From NCBI GenBank assembly GCA_900557285.1, contig USSJ01000035.1, positions 1 through 8,619 on the forward strand: a DNA stretch of 8,619 nucleotides, read 5' to 3'. A model generated the notes under the pieces. That model was not told where the DNA came from and searched no databases. It saw nothing but the letters and a program-made list of their open reading frames with translations. Of the stretch, positions 1 through 6,965 are shown in pieces (position 1 is the stretch's first letter; the number at the start of each line of letters is the position of its first letter). The DNA comes from an uncultured Clostridia bacterium. GTDB taxonomy: Bacteria > Bacillota > Clostridia > Christensenellales > Borkfalkiaceae. Position numbers and translations under genes: made by a program.

Positions 1-2
1 AC

Positions 3-1022
3 GTCTTCGGCGGGAAAAGTCGGATATGGTTTAAGAGCTGCGAGACGGGCCGCGCTAAATTTCAGGGAACGTCGCTGGACTTCGTGTGGTTTGACGAGGA
101 ACCGCCCGAGGATATTTACACCGAGTGCGTCATGCGCGTCATGGACAAAAAGGGGGATATTTTCGGCACCATGACGCCCTTGAAAGGGCTGACCTTCGTC
201 TACGAGGATATTTTTCTCAATCGGAGGGGCGACAGCGAGGCGTGGTACGAGTTTATGGAATGGGACGATAACCCGTTTTTGCAGAAAAGCGAAATAAAAC
301 TTCTGTCGTCGTCCATGGACGAAAAGGAATTGCAGAGCAGGCGGTACGGGAAATTTTGCGTGAGCGAAGGATTGGTTTACCCCGAGTTTGACGAAAACGT
401 ACACGTGATCCCGCCCTTTGAAATTCCGTTCGAATGGCAGGATACGATTTCCATCGACCCGGGACTGAACAATCCGCTGTCGGCGCATTGGTACTGCGTG
501 GATTACGACGGAAACGTCTATGTGGTCGCGGAGCACTATGAAGCCAAACGCGATATCGGATATCATGCGGAAAAAATCAAGGAGATCAGCGCGGGGCTGG
601 GCTGGCATACGGACGGGATGGGCAGGATCAGGGCGCTGATCGATTCCGCGGCGAACCAGCGCACGCTGGCGAGTTCAAAAAGCGTGAGCGAACTGTTCTA
701 TGAACAGGGCATCAACGTGAACGCAAACGTCAATAAGGATCTGTTTGCGGGTATAGCGCGCGTGAAATCCTATCTCAAAGGGGAGAACGGAGTTCCGAAA
801 CTGTATATTTTTGAAGGCTGCGTCAATCTGATCCGCGAACTCAAGGGGTATTTCTGGGGAAGCGGCGACGTGCCTAAAAAAAAGGACGATCACTCTTTGG
901 ATGAACTGAGGTACTATCTCATGACCAAGCCGCACAATTCCGCACCCGAAAAGCCTCCGACGGCCGTCCAGCGCGACAAAGCGCGCCTGATGCGGCGGTT
1001 ACGCGCAAGGCGCGGAAACTGA
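3..1022 (+). CDS. terL: Phage terminase large subunit, C-terminal part (5' end outside window)
   Basis: Motor and nuclease of headful DNA packaging: it docks on the portal, pumps DNA with ATP and cuts the concatemer. The frame is open from base 3, so 339 residues are visible and the Walker A region lies upstream; the GTG at 84 is internal. Seen: a Walker B strand with catalytic Asp-Glu (LDFVWFDEE, visible residues 25-33), then a TMTPLKG coupling (C) motif near 56-62. An RNase H-like nuclease domain follows, with acidic residues in ISIDPG (Asp 152), LIDS (Asp 214) and HSLDELRYY (Asp 300, preceded by Asp-Asp 295-296). The tail is basic (RRLRARR), fitting DNA binding. All expected catalytic acids are present, so the visible part looks functional. 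The portal gene follows closely, the normal order in packaging operons. Family assignment is firm; the subtype (P22 gp2-like or other) is inferred from the portal type. Confidence 0.95.
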   Translation, partial: VFGGKSRIWFKSCETGRAKFQGTSLDFVWFDEEPPEDIYTECVMRVMDKKGDIFGTMTPLKGLTFVYEDIFLNRRGDSEAWYEFMEWDDNPFLQKSEIKLLSSSMDEKELQSRRYGKFCVSEGLVYPEFDENVHVIPPFEIPFEWQDTISIDPGLNNPLSAHWYCVDYDGNVYVVAEHYEAKRDIGYHAEKIKEISAGLGWHTDGMGRIRALIDSAANQRTLASSKSVSELFYEQGINVNANVNKDLFAGIARVKSYLKGENGVPKLYIFEGCVNLIRELKGYFWGSGDVPKKKDDHSLDELRYYLMTKPHNSAPEKPPTAVQRDKARLMRRLRARRGN

Positions 1023-1034
1023 AAGGCAAGGATC

Positions 1035-1040
1035 GGAGGA
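1035..1040 (+). promoter_or_regulatory. Ribosome binding site fixing a GTG start
   Basis: GGAGGA lies 7 bases before the GTG at 1048. The ATG that overlaps its end (1040-1042) reads only three codons before a stop, so GTG is the start of the small gene. Confidence 0.7.
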
Positions 1041-1047
1041 TGGTTTT

Positions 1048-1311
1048 GTGAGCGATGAGCAGATAAGACAGGCGCTTGTCCGCCGTGCCGTGGGGTATGA
1101 AACGGACGAGGTCGTGGAGGAATACGGCTTCAACGACGGCGAAGCCGTACTGATCAAACGGAAGGTTACAAAGAAAAGCGTGCCGCCCGACATTCAGGCG
1201 GCAAAGATGCTGATGGACGGGCAGACGCCGCTCTGCGAACTGAGCGACGAAATGCTGGAAGAGGAAAAGCAGCGGCTGTTGCGGCAGCTGCATCGGCAGG
1301 AGGAAGACTGA
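1048..1311 (+). CDS. Small phage protein resembling the C-terminal tail of terminase small subunits
   Basis: An 87-residue acidic protein between the terminase and portal genes, starting at GTG and ending one base before the portal start codon. It has an RRAVGYETDEVVEE segment (residues 12-25), a basic strand KRKVTKKSVPPD (37-48), a helix AAKMLMD (51-57) and a charged C-terminal helix rich in Glu, Lys and Arg (64-87). The pattern of an aromatic beta strand, then VTKK.VPPD, then a helix resembles, from memory, the region after the DNA-binding domain in many Firmicutes phage small terminases. No helix-turn-helix domain is visible, so it is not a complete TerS; a normal terS could lie upstream of the window. 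A packaging role is inferred from position and this resemblance only. Confidence 0.75.
   Translation: MSDEQIRQALVRRAVGYETDEVVEEYGFNDGEAVLIKRKVTKKSVPPDIQAAKMLMDGQTPLCELSDEMLEEEKQRLLRQLHRQEED
1298..1303 (+). promoter_or_regulatory. Ribosome binding site supporting the portal TTG start
   Basis: AGGAGG sits in the last codons of the preceding gene, 9 bases before the TTG at 1313. No in-frame ATG occurs before residue 69 of the portal, well inside the conserved N-terminal region, so this site decides the start. Confidence 0.75.
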
Positions 1312-1312
1312 A

Positions 1313-3238
1313 TTGGATCAAAAAAAGACGGAAGCGCCCGTAACGGGCGCAAAGAGCAAGGGGAATGTGCAGGTATTGGGCGGTTTGAATTCCAACCGCA
1401 GTACGGGCCGTCCTTTTGACAAAAAGTTTGAAGAGGAAACGGTAAAGTTCGTATATGAAACTTTCCGCGAACGGCAGGAGGACCGGCGTTTTTTGGAACG
1501 GAGCTGGGAGCTGAACATGAATTTTCTTTCGGGGAACCAGTATTGCGACGTGAGCGCCGCGGGAGAACTGGAAGAAGAACAGCCGCGTTACTGGTGGATG
1601 ACGCGCCGCGTGTATAATCACATCGCGCCGGCGATCGATACGCGCTGCGCCAAGCTGGCGCAGGTACGTCCCACGATGACCGTGCGCGCGGCGACGGGCG
1701 AGGAGAGAGATCTTCAGACGGCGAAGATCGCCACGAACGTCTTGCGTTCCGTATGCGAAGAATGCGGGTTCGACGATGTGGTATCCCGCGCGACGATGTG
1801 GAGCGAAACGTGCGGAACGGCGTTTTACAAAGTACTCTGGGACGCAAACAGCAAGAGTGCGGAAGGGGGCGTGCGCATCGCGGCGGTCTCGCCCTTTGAA
1901 ATTTATCCCGAAGATCTTTCCGGGGAAAAACTCGCCGATCAGGGAAGTATAATGCACGTAAAAGCGGTACCCGTATCGGAGATTTTTGAACGATACGGCT
2001 TGCGCGTGGAGGGCAAAGACATCGATGAGTTTTCGTTGGTTCCCGGTTCGGCGTCGGCAAACGACGCGGGGGGGATGGGAAGCCGTCTGCGCGGCGTGCG
2101 CAAAAACAGCGCGCTCGTTCTGGAATATTACGAAAAGAGCAGCAGTGTTTTTCCGTATGGCAGACTCATCGTCGTGGCGGGCGACAGGCTTGCATACTAC
2201 GGCGATCTGCCCTATGAAAACGGGGAATCGGGCTCGCGCACCTATCCGTTTGTCAGACAATGCGCGCTCACGATGTCGGGTGCCTTTTTCGGCGGCAGCA
2301 TCGTAGACAGGATGATTCCCGTGCAGCGCGCGTTCAATGCCGTCAAAAACCGAAAGCACGAATTTTTGAACCGCCTGACGATGGGTGTGCTCGCGGTGGA
2401 AGACGGCTCGGTGGATACGGACGAACTTCTCGAAGAGGGGCTGCCGCCCGGGAAAGTACTCGTGTACAGGCAAGGGGCGGCGGCGCCGAAAATGCTGGGG
2501 GCGGACAGTCTGCCCGCGGAATTCGAAAAAGAAGAGGAGCGGCTGCTCGATGAATTTATTTTGGTCAGCGGCGTGAGCGAACTTTCTTCCACGACGCAGA
2601 ACCGCACGCACGTGACGAGTGCCACGGGATTGCAGCTGCTCATCGATCTGGACGACACGCGTCTGGCGGTCACGGTCGACAGTGTGAAGCGCGCGCTCAA
2701 AGCGGTCGGAAAGCAGGTGCTGCGGCTGATGCGTCAGTTTGCCGGCGCGCACAGGCTCATGCGCATGACGGGCGAAGGAAAACGGGTGGAACTGTACTAT
2801 TTTTCGTCGTCGGACATCACTTCGGACGATGTGGTGTTCGAGGCGGAAACGGACGAGGCGAATTCTCCTGCGAAACGGCGTTCGCTGATTTACGAGATGT
2901 ACCGCATGGGGCTGTTTGAGGGGGAGGACGGCAAAGTGTCGGCCGAAACGCGCGAACGCGTGCTGGACGCATTGGGGTACGGCGGACTGGACAGTACGCG
3001 CGGCCTGCTGACCCTGCACAAGAACAAGGCGTCGGAAGAAAATCTCCGCCTGGTCACGGAAGAGGTGGATACGGACGAATTCGACGACGACGCGGCGCAT
3101 ATTGCGGAGCATACGCGGTACCTGCTGTCGGATGAATTCAAAAAGAACATGGCGGCAAAGCCGCGGTTTCTTGCGCATTTAAGACGGCATGAATTACAGA
3201 AAAAGCGCAAGAACGGAGAAAAAAAAACGGAGAATTGA
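1313..3238 (+). CDS. Phage portal protein, P22/podovirus type
   Basis: Forms the dodecameric ring at one capsid vertex through which DNA is packaged and ejected, and to which terminase and later the tail adaptor bind. The 641-residue length is in the range of P22-like portals (P22 gp1 is 725) and well above many siphophage portals. Seen in order: a charged N-terminal helix (residues 37-72), RYWWMTRRVYNHIAPAID (92-109), a helical region with RCAKLAQVRP (111-120), a wing-type beta region with SPFEIYPEDLS (193-203), a helix VQRAFNAVKNRKHEFLNRL (337-355), GLPPGKVLVYR (376-386), the SGVSEL segment (419-424) followed by a long helix through SATGLQLLIDLDDTRLAV (436-453), and a charged lysine-rich C-terminus. 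This order matches the P22-like portal family as I know it. It starts at TTG with an excellent binding site. The long C-terminal barrel of P22 seems absent or short. Fully intact. Confidence 0.92.
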   Translation: MDQKKTEAPVTGAKSKGNVQVLGGLNSNRSTGRPFDKKFEEETVKFVYETFRERQEDRRFLERSWELNMNFLSGNQYCDVSAAGELEEEQPRYWWMTRRVYNHIAPAIDTRCAKLAQVRPTMTVRAATGEERDLQTAKIATNVLRSVCEECGFDDVVSRATMWSETCGTAFYKVLWDANSKSAEGGVRIAAVSPFEIYPEDLSGEKLADQGSIMHVKAVPVSEIFERYGLRVEGKDIDEFSLVPGSASANDAGGMGSRLRGVRKNSALVLEYYEKSSSVFPYGRLIVVAGDRLAYYGDLPYENGESGSRTYPFVRQCALTMSGAFFGGSIVDRMIPVQRAFNAVKNRKHEFLNRLTMGVLAVEDGSVDTDELLEEGLPPGKVLVYRQGAAAPKMLGADSLPAEFEKEEERLLDEFILVSGVSELSSTTQNRTHVTSATGLQLLIDLDDTRLAVTVDSVKRALKAVGKQVLRLMRQFAGAHRLMRMTGEGKRVELYYFSSSDITSDDVVFEAETDEANSPAKRRSLIYEMYRMGLFEGEDGKVSAETRERVLDALGYGGLDSTRGLLTLHKNKASEENLRLVTEEVDTDEFDDDAAHIAEHTRYLLSDEFKKNMAAKPRFLAHLRRHELQKKRKNGEKKTEN

Positions 3239-3287
3239 CCTGAAAAGGGAAACCCGCGGATCATAGAAATTTTTTTGGGAGGACGTT

Positions 3288-3698
3288 ATGGAGAAGGAAA
3301 ACAAAGTGCAGCAGCCGGACGCGGCGCAGGGAGCGGAGGCTCAAAAAGAGGAAGGCGCGGTCGGTTCGTTCGGCAAGTTCAAGAGCGCGGATGCCCTTCT
3401 GAACGCATACAATTCGCTGGAAGCTGAATTCACCCGCCGCAGCCAGCGTCTGCGCGAATTGGAGGGACGGCTGCAGGACGGGAACAGAATGTCGTCCGCA
3501 GCCGAGGGGGAGTCGCGGCAGCAGCCGCAGAGCCTGGACGAACAGGTCGGCGCGGCAGTGGAAAAATACCTCGCCGCCCGACAGGCTCCTTACATTATGG
3601 CGGACGGAGGTTCGCCGGCAAGCGCGCCTGCACAGCGCATCCGCTCTTTGGAAGAGGCGGGCAGGCTCGCACAGGAACTTTTCCGTAAAAACGTATAA
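3288..3698 (+). CDS. Scaffold-like capsid assembly protein
   Basis: A 136-residue hydrophilic, mostly helical protein directly before the coat gene, the usual place of a scaffold. GGGAGG (3277-3282) lies 5 bases before the ATG. Residues 1-25 are Gln/Glu/Ala-rich and probably disordered. Residues 27-60 contain SFGKFKSADALLNAYNSLEA and then EFTRRSQRLRELE, a heptad-like segment of a kind I know from small phage proteins at this position. After a Gln/Ser-rich linker (65-83) come two helices (85-97 and 117-132), the last ending in LFRKNV with basic residues that could touch the coat protein, as scaffold C-termini do. No serine-protease motif is seen, so it is not a fused protease-scaffold. It is much shorter than P22 gp8 (303 residues). 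The scaffold role is inferred from position, size and composition. Confidence 0.72.
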   Translation: MEKENKVQQPDAAQGAEAQKEEGAVGSFGKFKSADALLNAYNSLEAEFTRRSQRLRELEGRLQDGNRMSSAAEGESRQQPQSLDEQVGAAVEKYLAARQAPYIMADGGSPASAPAQRIRSLEEAGRLAQELFRKNV

Positions 3699-3763
3699 AA
3701 TCAATCTACGTATAGCGGAAAATCGAACAAAACAGCCGCATCGGCGGCAAAAATTTTCTTGCA

Positions 3764-3773
3764 GAAAGGAGAT
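3764..3773 (+). promoter_or_regulatory. Strong ribosome binding site of the coat gene
   Basis: AAAGGAG ends 7 bases before the ATG at 3779, matching 16S rRNA pairing well and fitting the high synthesis needed for coat protein. It selects the first ATG over the second at 3788. Confidence 0.7.
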
Positions 3774-3778
3774 AAAAA

Positions 3779-4945
3779 ATGGTAACGATGACAACTGCGG
3801 ACAACGCATTGAAATCCTTTTATTTAGGCGTGGTATCCGAACAGCTCAATACGTCGGTCAATCCGCTTCTGGCGAAGATCAGACAGAGCACGGCGGATGT
3901 GTGGGGCAAAGAGGTTCGCCGCCTGGCGCAGTACGGCGTGAACGGCGGAATCGGCGCGGGCACGGAGGAGGGAGATCTTCCTGCCGCTGCGGGCAACAAC
4001 TATGAGCAGTTCGTGACCACTCTCAAAAATTTATACGGCACGGTGGAGATCAGCGACAAGGCTGTGCGCGCTTCCGAGAACAGCGCGGGAGCCTTCGTCA
4101 ATCTGCTCAATGCGGAAATGGAAGGTCTGATCAAGTCCTCGTCCTTCAATTTCGGGCGTATGCTGTTCGGCGACGGCAGCGGAAAACTTTGCACGGTCGA
4201 ATCCGTTTCCGGCAATACGGTGACGGCGGATTCCGTCAAAAATATGATCGAAGGGATGGTCGTGGACATCTACGACGCCGCGGGAACGGCCGTTTCGGCT
4301 GCTGCGGGCCGCAGAGTCCTTTCCGTTGACCGCGAAGGGAAAAAATTCACCCTTTCGGGCGGTGCCCTGAGCGGTGTGGATGCCGACGATTTCGTGGTCG
4401 TGCAGGGTTCGTATAACCTGGAACTGACGGGGCTGGGCGCCATCTTTAAGAATAGCGGCACCCTGTACGGACTGGACCGCGCAACGCATACCTGGATGAT
4501 CCCGTACATGAAATCGTCCGTGGGCGAGATCAGCGAAACGGTGATCCAGGCGGCGATCGACAAACTGGAAGAGACGGCAAACAGCCGCGTCAATTTCATT
4601 GTTTGCAGCTGGGGCGTCAAACGCGCTTTGCAGAAAGCGTTGTCCGCTTCCCGTTCGCTGACCGATCCGGAAGTGCTTGCGGGCGGCTATAAGGCGATCA
4701 CCTACAACGGGATCCCCGTGGTGGCGGATCGCTTCTGCCCGGACGGCACGATGTATTTGCTCAACACCGACGATTTCTGCCTGCACCAGCTGTGTGACTG
4801 GAAATGGCTGGAAGGGGATGACGGAAAAGTCCTCAAGCAGGTGCCGGGCAAACCGCTCTATACGGCGACGCTCGTCAAATATGCCGACCTGATCTGCACG
4901 CGTCCCTGCGGACAGGCGATGCTTACGGGTATTACGGAAGAATAA
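3779..4945 (+). CDS. Major capsid protein (HK97 fold likely)
   Basis: Coat subunit of the icosahedral head. The 388-residue protein begins with a helical N-terminal arm (residues 5-45). An extended, Gly-rich segment follows (QYGVNGGIGAGTEEGDLPAA, 51-70), the place of the E-loop, then a long spine-like helix (90-128). Residues about 132-215 form a beta-rich insert (SGNTVTADSV, GMVVDIYDAAG, GRRVLSVDREGKKFTLSGG), probably a small barrel on the capsid surface. The helix ETVIQAAIDKLEE (253-265) and the segment AITYNGIPVVADRFCPDGTMYLLN (306-329) are typical of the A-domain of HK97-type coats. No cleaved prohead domain and no neighbouring protease are seen, pointing to P22-like assembly with a scaffold. 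Six cysteines lie in the last 115 residues (276, 320, 334, 339, 373, 377), which is many for a coat protein. A strong terminator follows the gene. Confidence 0.88.
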   Translation: MVTMTTADNALKSFYLGVVSEQLNTSVNPLLAKIRQSTADVWGKEVRRLAQYGVNGGIGAGTEEGDLPAAAGNNYEQFVTTLKNLYGTVEISDKAVRASENSAGAFVNLLNAEMEGLIKSSSFNFGRMLFGDGSGKLCTVESVSGNTVTADSVKNMIEGMVVDIYDAAGTAVSAAAGRRVLSVDREGKKFTLSGGALSGVDADDFVVVQGSYNLELTGLGAIFKNSGTLYGLDRATHTWMIPYMKSSVGEISETVIQAAIDKLEETANSRVNFIVCSWGVKRALQKALSASRSLTDPEVLAGGYKAITYNGIPVVADRFCPDGTMYLLNTDDFCLHQLCDWKWLEGDDGKVLKQVPGKPLYTATLVKYADLICTRPCGQAMLTGITEE

Positions 4946-4976
4946 CCTGCGCGCGTTCTGCGTGAGACGGGACGGA

Positions 4977-5013
4977 CGCGGCGCGGAAGATTTCCGCGCC
5001 GCGTTTTGCTTTT
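4977..5013 (+). terminator. Strong intrinsic terminator behind the coat gene
   Basis: A perfect 12-bp GC-rich stem (CGCGGCGCGGAA at 4977-4988 with TTCCGCGCCGCG at 4992-5003), a 3-base loop and a tail TTTTGCTTTT. It lies 31 bases after the coat stop, inside the structural operon. Partial termination here would give more coat than adaptor and nozzle mRNA. Confidence 0.85.
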
Positions 5014-5046
5014 CTGCCGCTCGGATTGCAGAAAAACGCAAGACCG

Positions 5047-5065
5047 TTGCACGAAAATCGTGCAA
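5047..5065. repeat. Perfect 8-bp inverted repeat between coat terminator and adaptor gene
   Basis: TTGCACGA and TCGTGCAA flank AAA. There is no T-tract after it, so it is not a terminator. It could be an RNA hairpin (processing or stability), or an operator: its left arm gives a weak -35-like TTGCAC, with TATAGA at 5068-5073 or TAGAGT at 5070-5075 as weak -10 boxes. Function unknown. Confidence 0.45.
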
Positions 5066-5136
5066 AATATAGAGTGGAGAGCGGTGCAAGTCAAAAAATG
5101 GCAAACAGAACGGATCGCGGAAGCTAAGGAGGGAAA

Positions 5137-5691
5137 ATGAAAGTAAATTTGATTATGGCGATGGCGGCGGAGCTGTGCGGGAGGAAAGACCTTTCGGAAT
5201 ATCTGACGGGCAAGAGTGCGGAAAACCTCGGCGAAGCCGAGCGGGATACGGAGAGCCTTCTGCGCTGTTATAATCTTACGGAAAATGAGATCGCATTGGA
5301 TTATCTGCCTTTGCGCAAGACGGAGACGCTTGTTTCGGACGGAAAAATTTTATATTCCGCGTTTGAAAAATCGCCTCTGGAAATCGAGAGCGTGCGAAAG
5401 TCTGACGGCGGCAAACTGCCGTTCCGCATTGCGGAGGACGGAGTCTGCGTGCAGGCGGGGAAAGTGAGCGTGACGTATACATACCGCCCTTCGGTCAAAG
5501 CGCGCGAGGATGAAGCGGAACTGGATCGCAAGGGGGATGCGCGGTTGATGGCGTTGGGGACGGCGTGTGAATTTTCGCTGATGAACGGGATGTTCGATGC
5601 GGCGTCGCTTTTGGATAAGCGGTACAGGGACGCGCTTGCGTGCGCCTGCAGGGATCGCAACGGACGGATGAAGATGAGGAGCTGGATATGA
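5137..5691 (+). CDS. Head-tail adaptor (connector) protein
   Basis: Probably forms the ring that docks under the portal after packaging and joins it to the tail. AAGGAGGG (5126-5133) precedes the ATG closely. The 184-residue protein has an N-terminal helical part (residues 1-56) with RDTESLLRCYNLTENEIALD at 36-55. A beta-strand middle follows (61-117: KTETLVSDGKILYSAF, LEIESVRK, VSVTYTYRP), then a C-terminal helical hairpin (131-168: DARLMALGTACEFSLMNG, then a helix with KRYRDAL). It ends in a short basic tail with Arg and Trp (RMKMRSWI). This helix-beta-helix plan, and the pattern of an acidic helix, RLYNL-like motif and LAYGLAAEF-like helix, match proteins I know between coat and propeller genes in Firmicutes short-tailed phages. 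Its stop overlaps the next start (ATGA), suggesting coupled synthesis. The adaptor role comes from position and architecture, not a direct family match. Confidence 0.7.
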   Translation: MKVNLIMAMAAELCGRKDLSEYLTGKSAENLGEAERDTESLLRCYNLTENEIALDYLPLRKTETLVSDGKILYSAFEKSPLEIESVRKSDGGKLPFRIAEDGVCVQAGKVSVTYTYRPSVKAREDEAELDRKGDARLMALGTACEFSLMNGMFDAASLLDKRYRDALACACRDRNGRMKMRSWI

Positions 5692-6965
5692 GATTTTATC
5701 GGAAAACGCCGTTGGAGATGTCGGGTACGACGGTGCGCAAAAGTATTCCGCTGGATGTTTCCAAGGGAGAAGACGGCGGGATCGCCTATGCGCTGGAAAG
5801 TTCGGGAGGAAAGCTGCGCGGAGGGATCGGTGCAAGCGCTCTGGAGCTGTCGGCCTTGCCGGAAGGGGAAACTTTGCGTGCCGTATTTGAATCGGACGGC
5901 GCGTATGCGCTGTATTGCGACAGCGGAAGAATGTATGCGCAGACGGCAGACGGTCTGCAGGACAGCGGCATCATTTTTTCAAAGATGCCTGCTTGCGTCC
6001 GTCTTTACGACGGCGGGGAAAAAGTATTGCTTTCGGACGGAACGATGAGCCTTGTGCTGGACAAGAGCGGGCTGACGGAAAAGGCGGTCGCTTTTTCCGC
6101 GGCGGTATATGCCTATGACCGGCTCTGGTATTGCGGCGACGGACTGACGCTGTATTTCAGCGAGGCGGGGAATGCCTATAATTTTGCGGCAGGCACAGGT
6201 TTGGGCGGATCGATCGAACTTCCGGACAGAAAGGGCAAAATCCTGAAACTGATCTTTTTTCGGAACGATATTTATGTCGTGCGGGAATACGGTTTGCAGA
6301 AACTGGAGGCGTACGGCGACGAAAAGGAATTTGCCGTGGAAGACGTGTTGTCCTGTGCGAAAATTTACGGGCAGAGCGCGGCTGCGACGGAACGTACGCT
6401 GTTTTTTCTGGCGGAAGACGGGCTGCATTCGTACGGGGACGGAAAGACGGCGGATTTTGCCGGACATTTTTCATCGGAGCAGACGGATGTGCGGGGCGCG
6501 GCGTCGGGCGGGAAGTATTTTCTGACGGCGGAAACGGCAGAAGCCATGCGCGTTCTGGGGGTGTTCGATGAGGATACGGGCGGCGGTTATCTGGTACCGG
6601 GGGATTGCGCGGGACTTTGCGAAGGTTCGGGCAGGGTGCTGTTCGCGCTGGAAGGCAAAGGTTACGAGATCACGCGCGGCGGCGCGTTCGCGGGAAGGGT
6701 ATCGCACCGCGTATGGCAGAGCGCGCCCGTAACGCCTTGCGGGGGAAGGGCGCTGCTGCGGGAATTGGACGTGCGGGCGCGCGGGGCGTTGATCCTTTGT
6801 GTGCACAGCGACGAAGGGAACCGCAGTGTGTGCGTGCCGGACGGCGGGAAGGTATGCCGATCGCTGAATCTGCCGGGGACGCATTTTACTTTCCGTATTC
6901 TTGCGGAAGATTGTGAAGTGAACAGGCTTTCGGCACTGTTTCTGAAAGGGGAGGATGTGTCATGA
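5688..6965 (+). CDS. Beta-propeller tail nozzle / tail-hub candidate protein
   Basis: Probably forms the short nozzle below the adaptor, as T7 gp12 or P22 gp10 do. The start is the ATG at 5688, which overlaps the adaptor stop and has AGGAG at 5677-5681; an upstream in-frame GTG at 5640 would run into the adaptor gene and has no clear binding site. The 425 residues are almost all beta strands with repeating blade-like units: GAYALYCDSGRMYAQTADG (71-89), DRLWYCGDGLTLYFSEAGNA (144-163), GKILKLIFFRNDIYVVREYG (183-202), RTLFFLAEDGLHSYGDGKT (236-254) and a weaker unit at 315-332. About residue 355 onward (LLRELDVRARG to HFTFRILAEDCEVNRLSALF) forms a beta-sandwich-like end. It is about half the length of T7 gp12 (794) and near P22 gp10 (472). 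The propeller fold is well supported by pattern; the nozzle role is inferred from position. Confidence 0.72.
   Translation: MRFYRKTPLEMSGTTVRKSIPLDVSKGEDGGIAYALESSGGKLRGGIGASALELSALPEGETLRAVFESDGAYALYCDSGRMYAQTADGLQDSGIIFSKMPACVRLYDGGEKVLLSDGTMSLVLDKSGLTEKAVAFSAAVYAYDRLWYCGDGLTLYFSEAGNAYNFAAGTGLGGSIELPDRKGKILKLIFFRNDIYVVREYGLQKLEAYGDEKEFAVEDVLSCAKIYGQSAAATERTLFFLAEDGLHSYGDGKTADFAGHFSSEQTDVRGAASGGKYFLTAETAEAMRVLGVFDEDTGGGYLVPGDCAGLCEGSGRVLFALEGKGYEITRGGAFAGRVSHRVWQSAPVTPCGGRALLRELDVRARGALILCVHSDEGNRSVCVPDGGKVCRSLNLPGTHFTFRILAEDCEVNRLSALFLKGEDVS

Noticed and set aside
1166..3178. Open frame of 670 codons on the - strand opposite the portal gene
   Set aside because: It is a shadow of the GC-rich portal gene: the translation is dominated by Arg, His and Ala with no domain pattern, no binding site is evident, and the + strand gene has clear family features.
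3735..3748. Small hairpin GCCGC-ATCG-GCGGC between scaffold and coat genes
   Set aside because: Only a 5-bp stem and not followed by a continuous T-run; too weak to call a terminator or processing site.
4031..5104. Open frame of 357 codons on the - strand opposite the coat gene
   Set aside because: Same kind of shadow: Arg/His-rich, no fold pattern, and it runs across the terminator stem.
5640..5687. Upstream GTG start for the propeller gene
   Set aside because: It would overlap the adaptor gene by 52 bases and lacks a binding site, whereas ATG 5688 has AGGAG and an ATGA junction.
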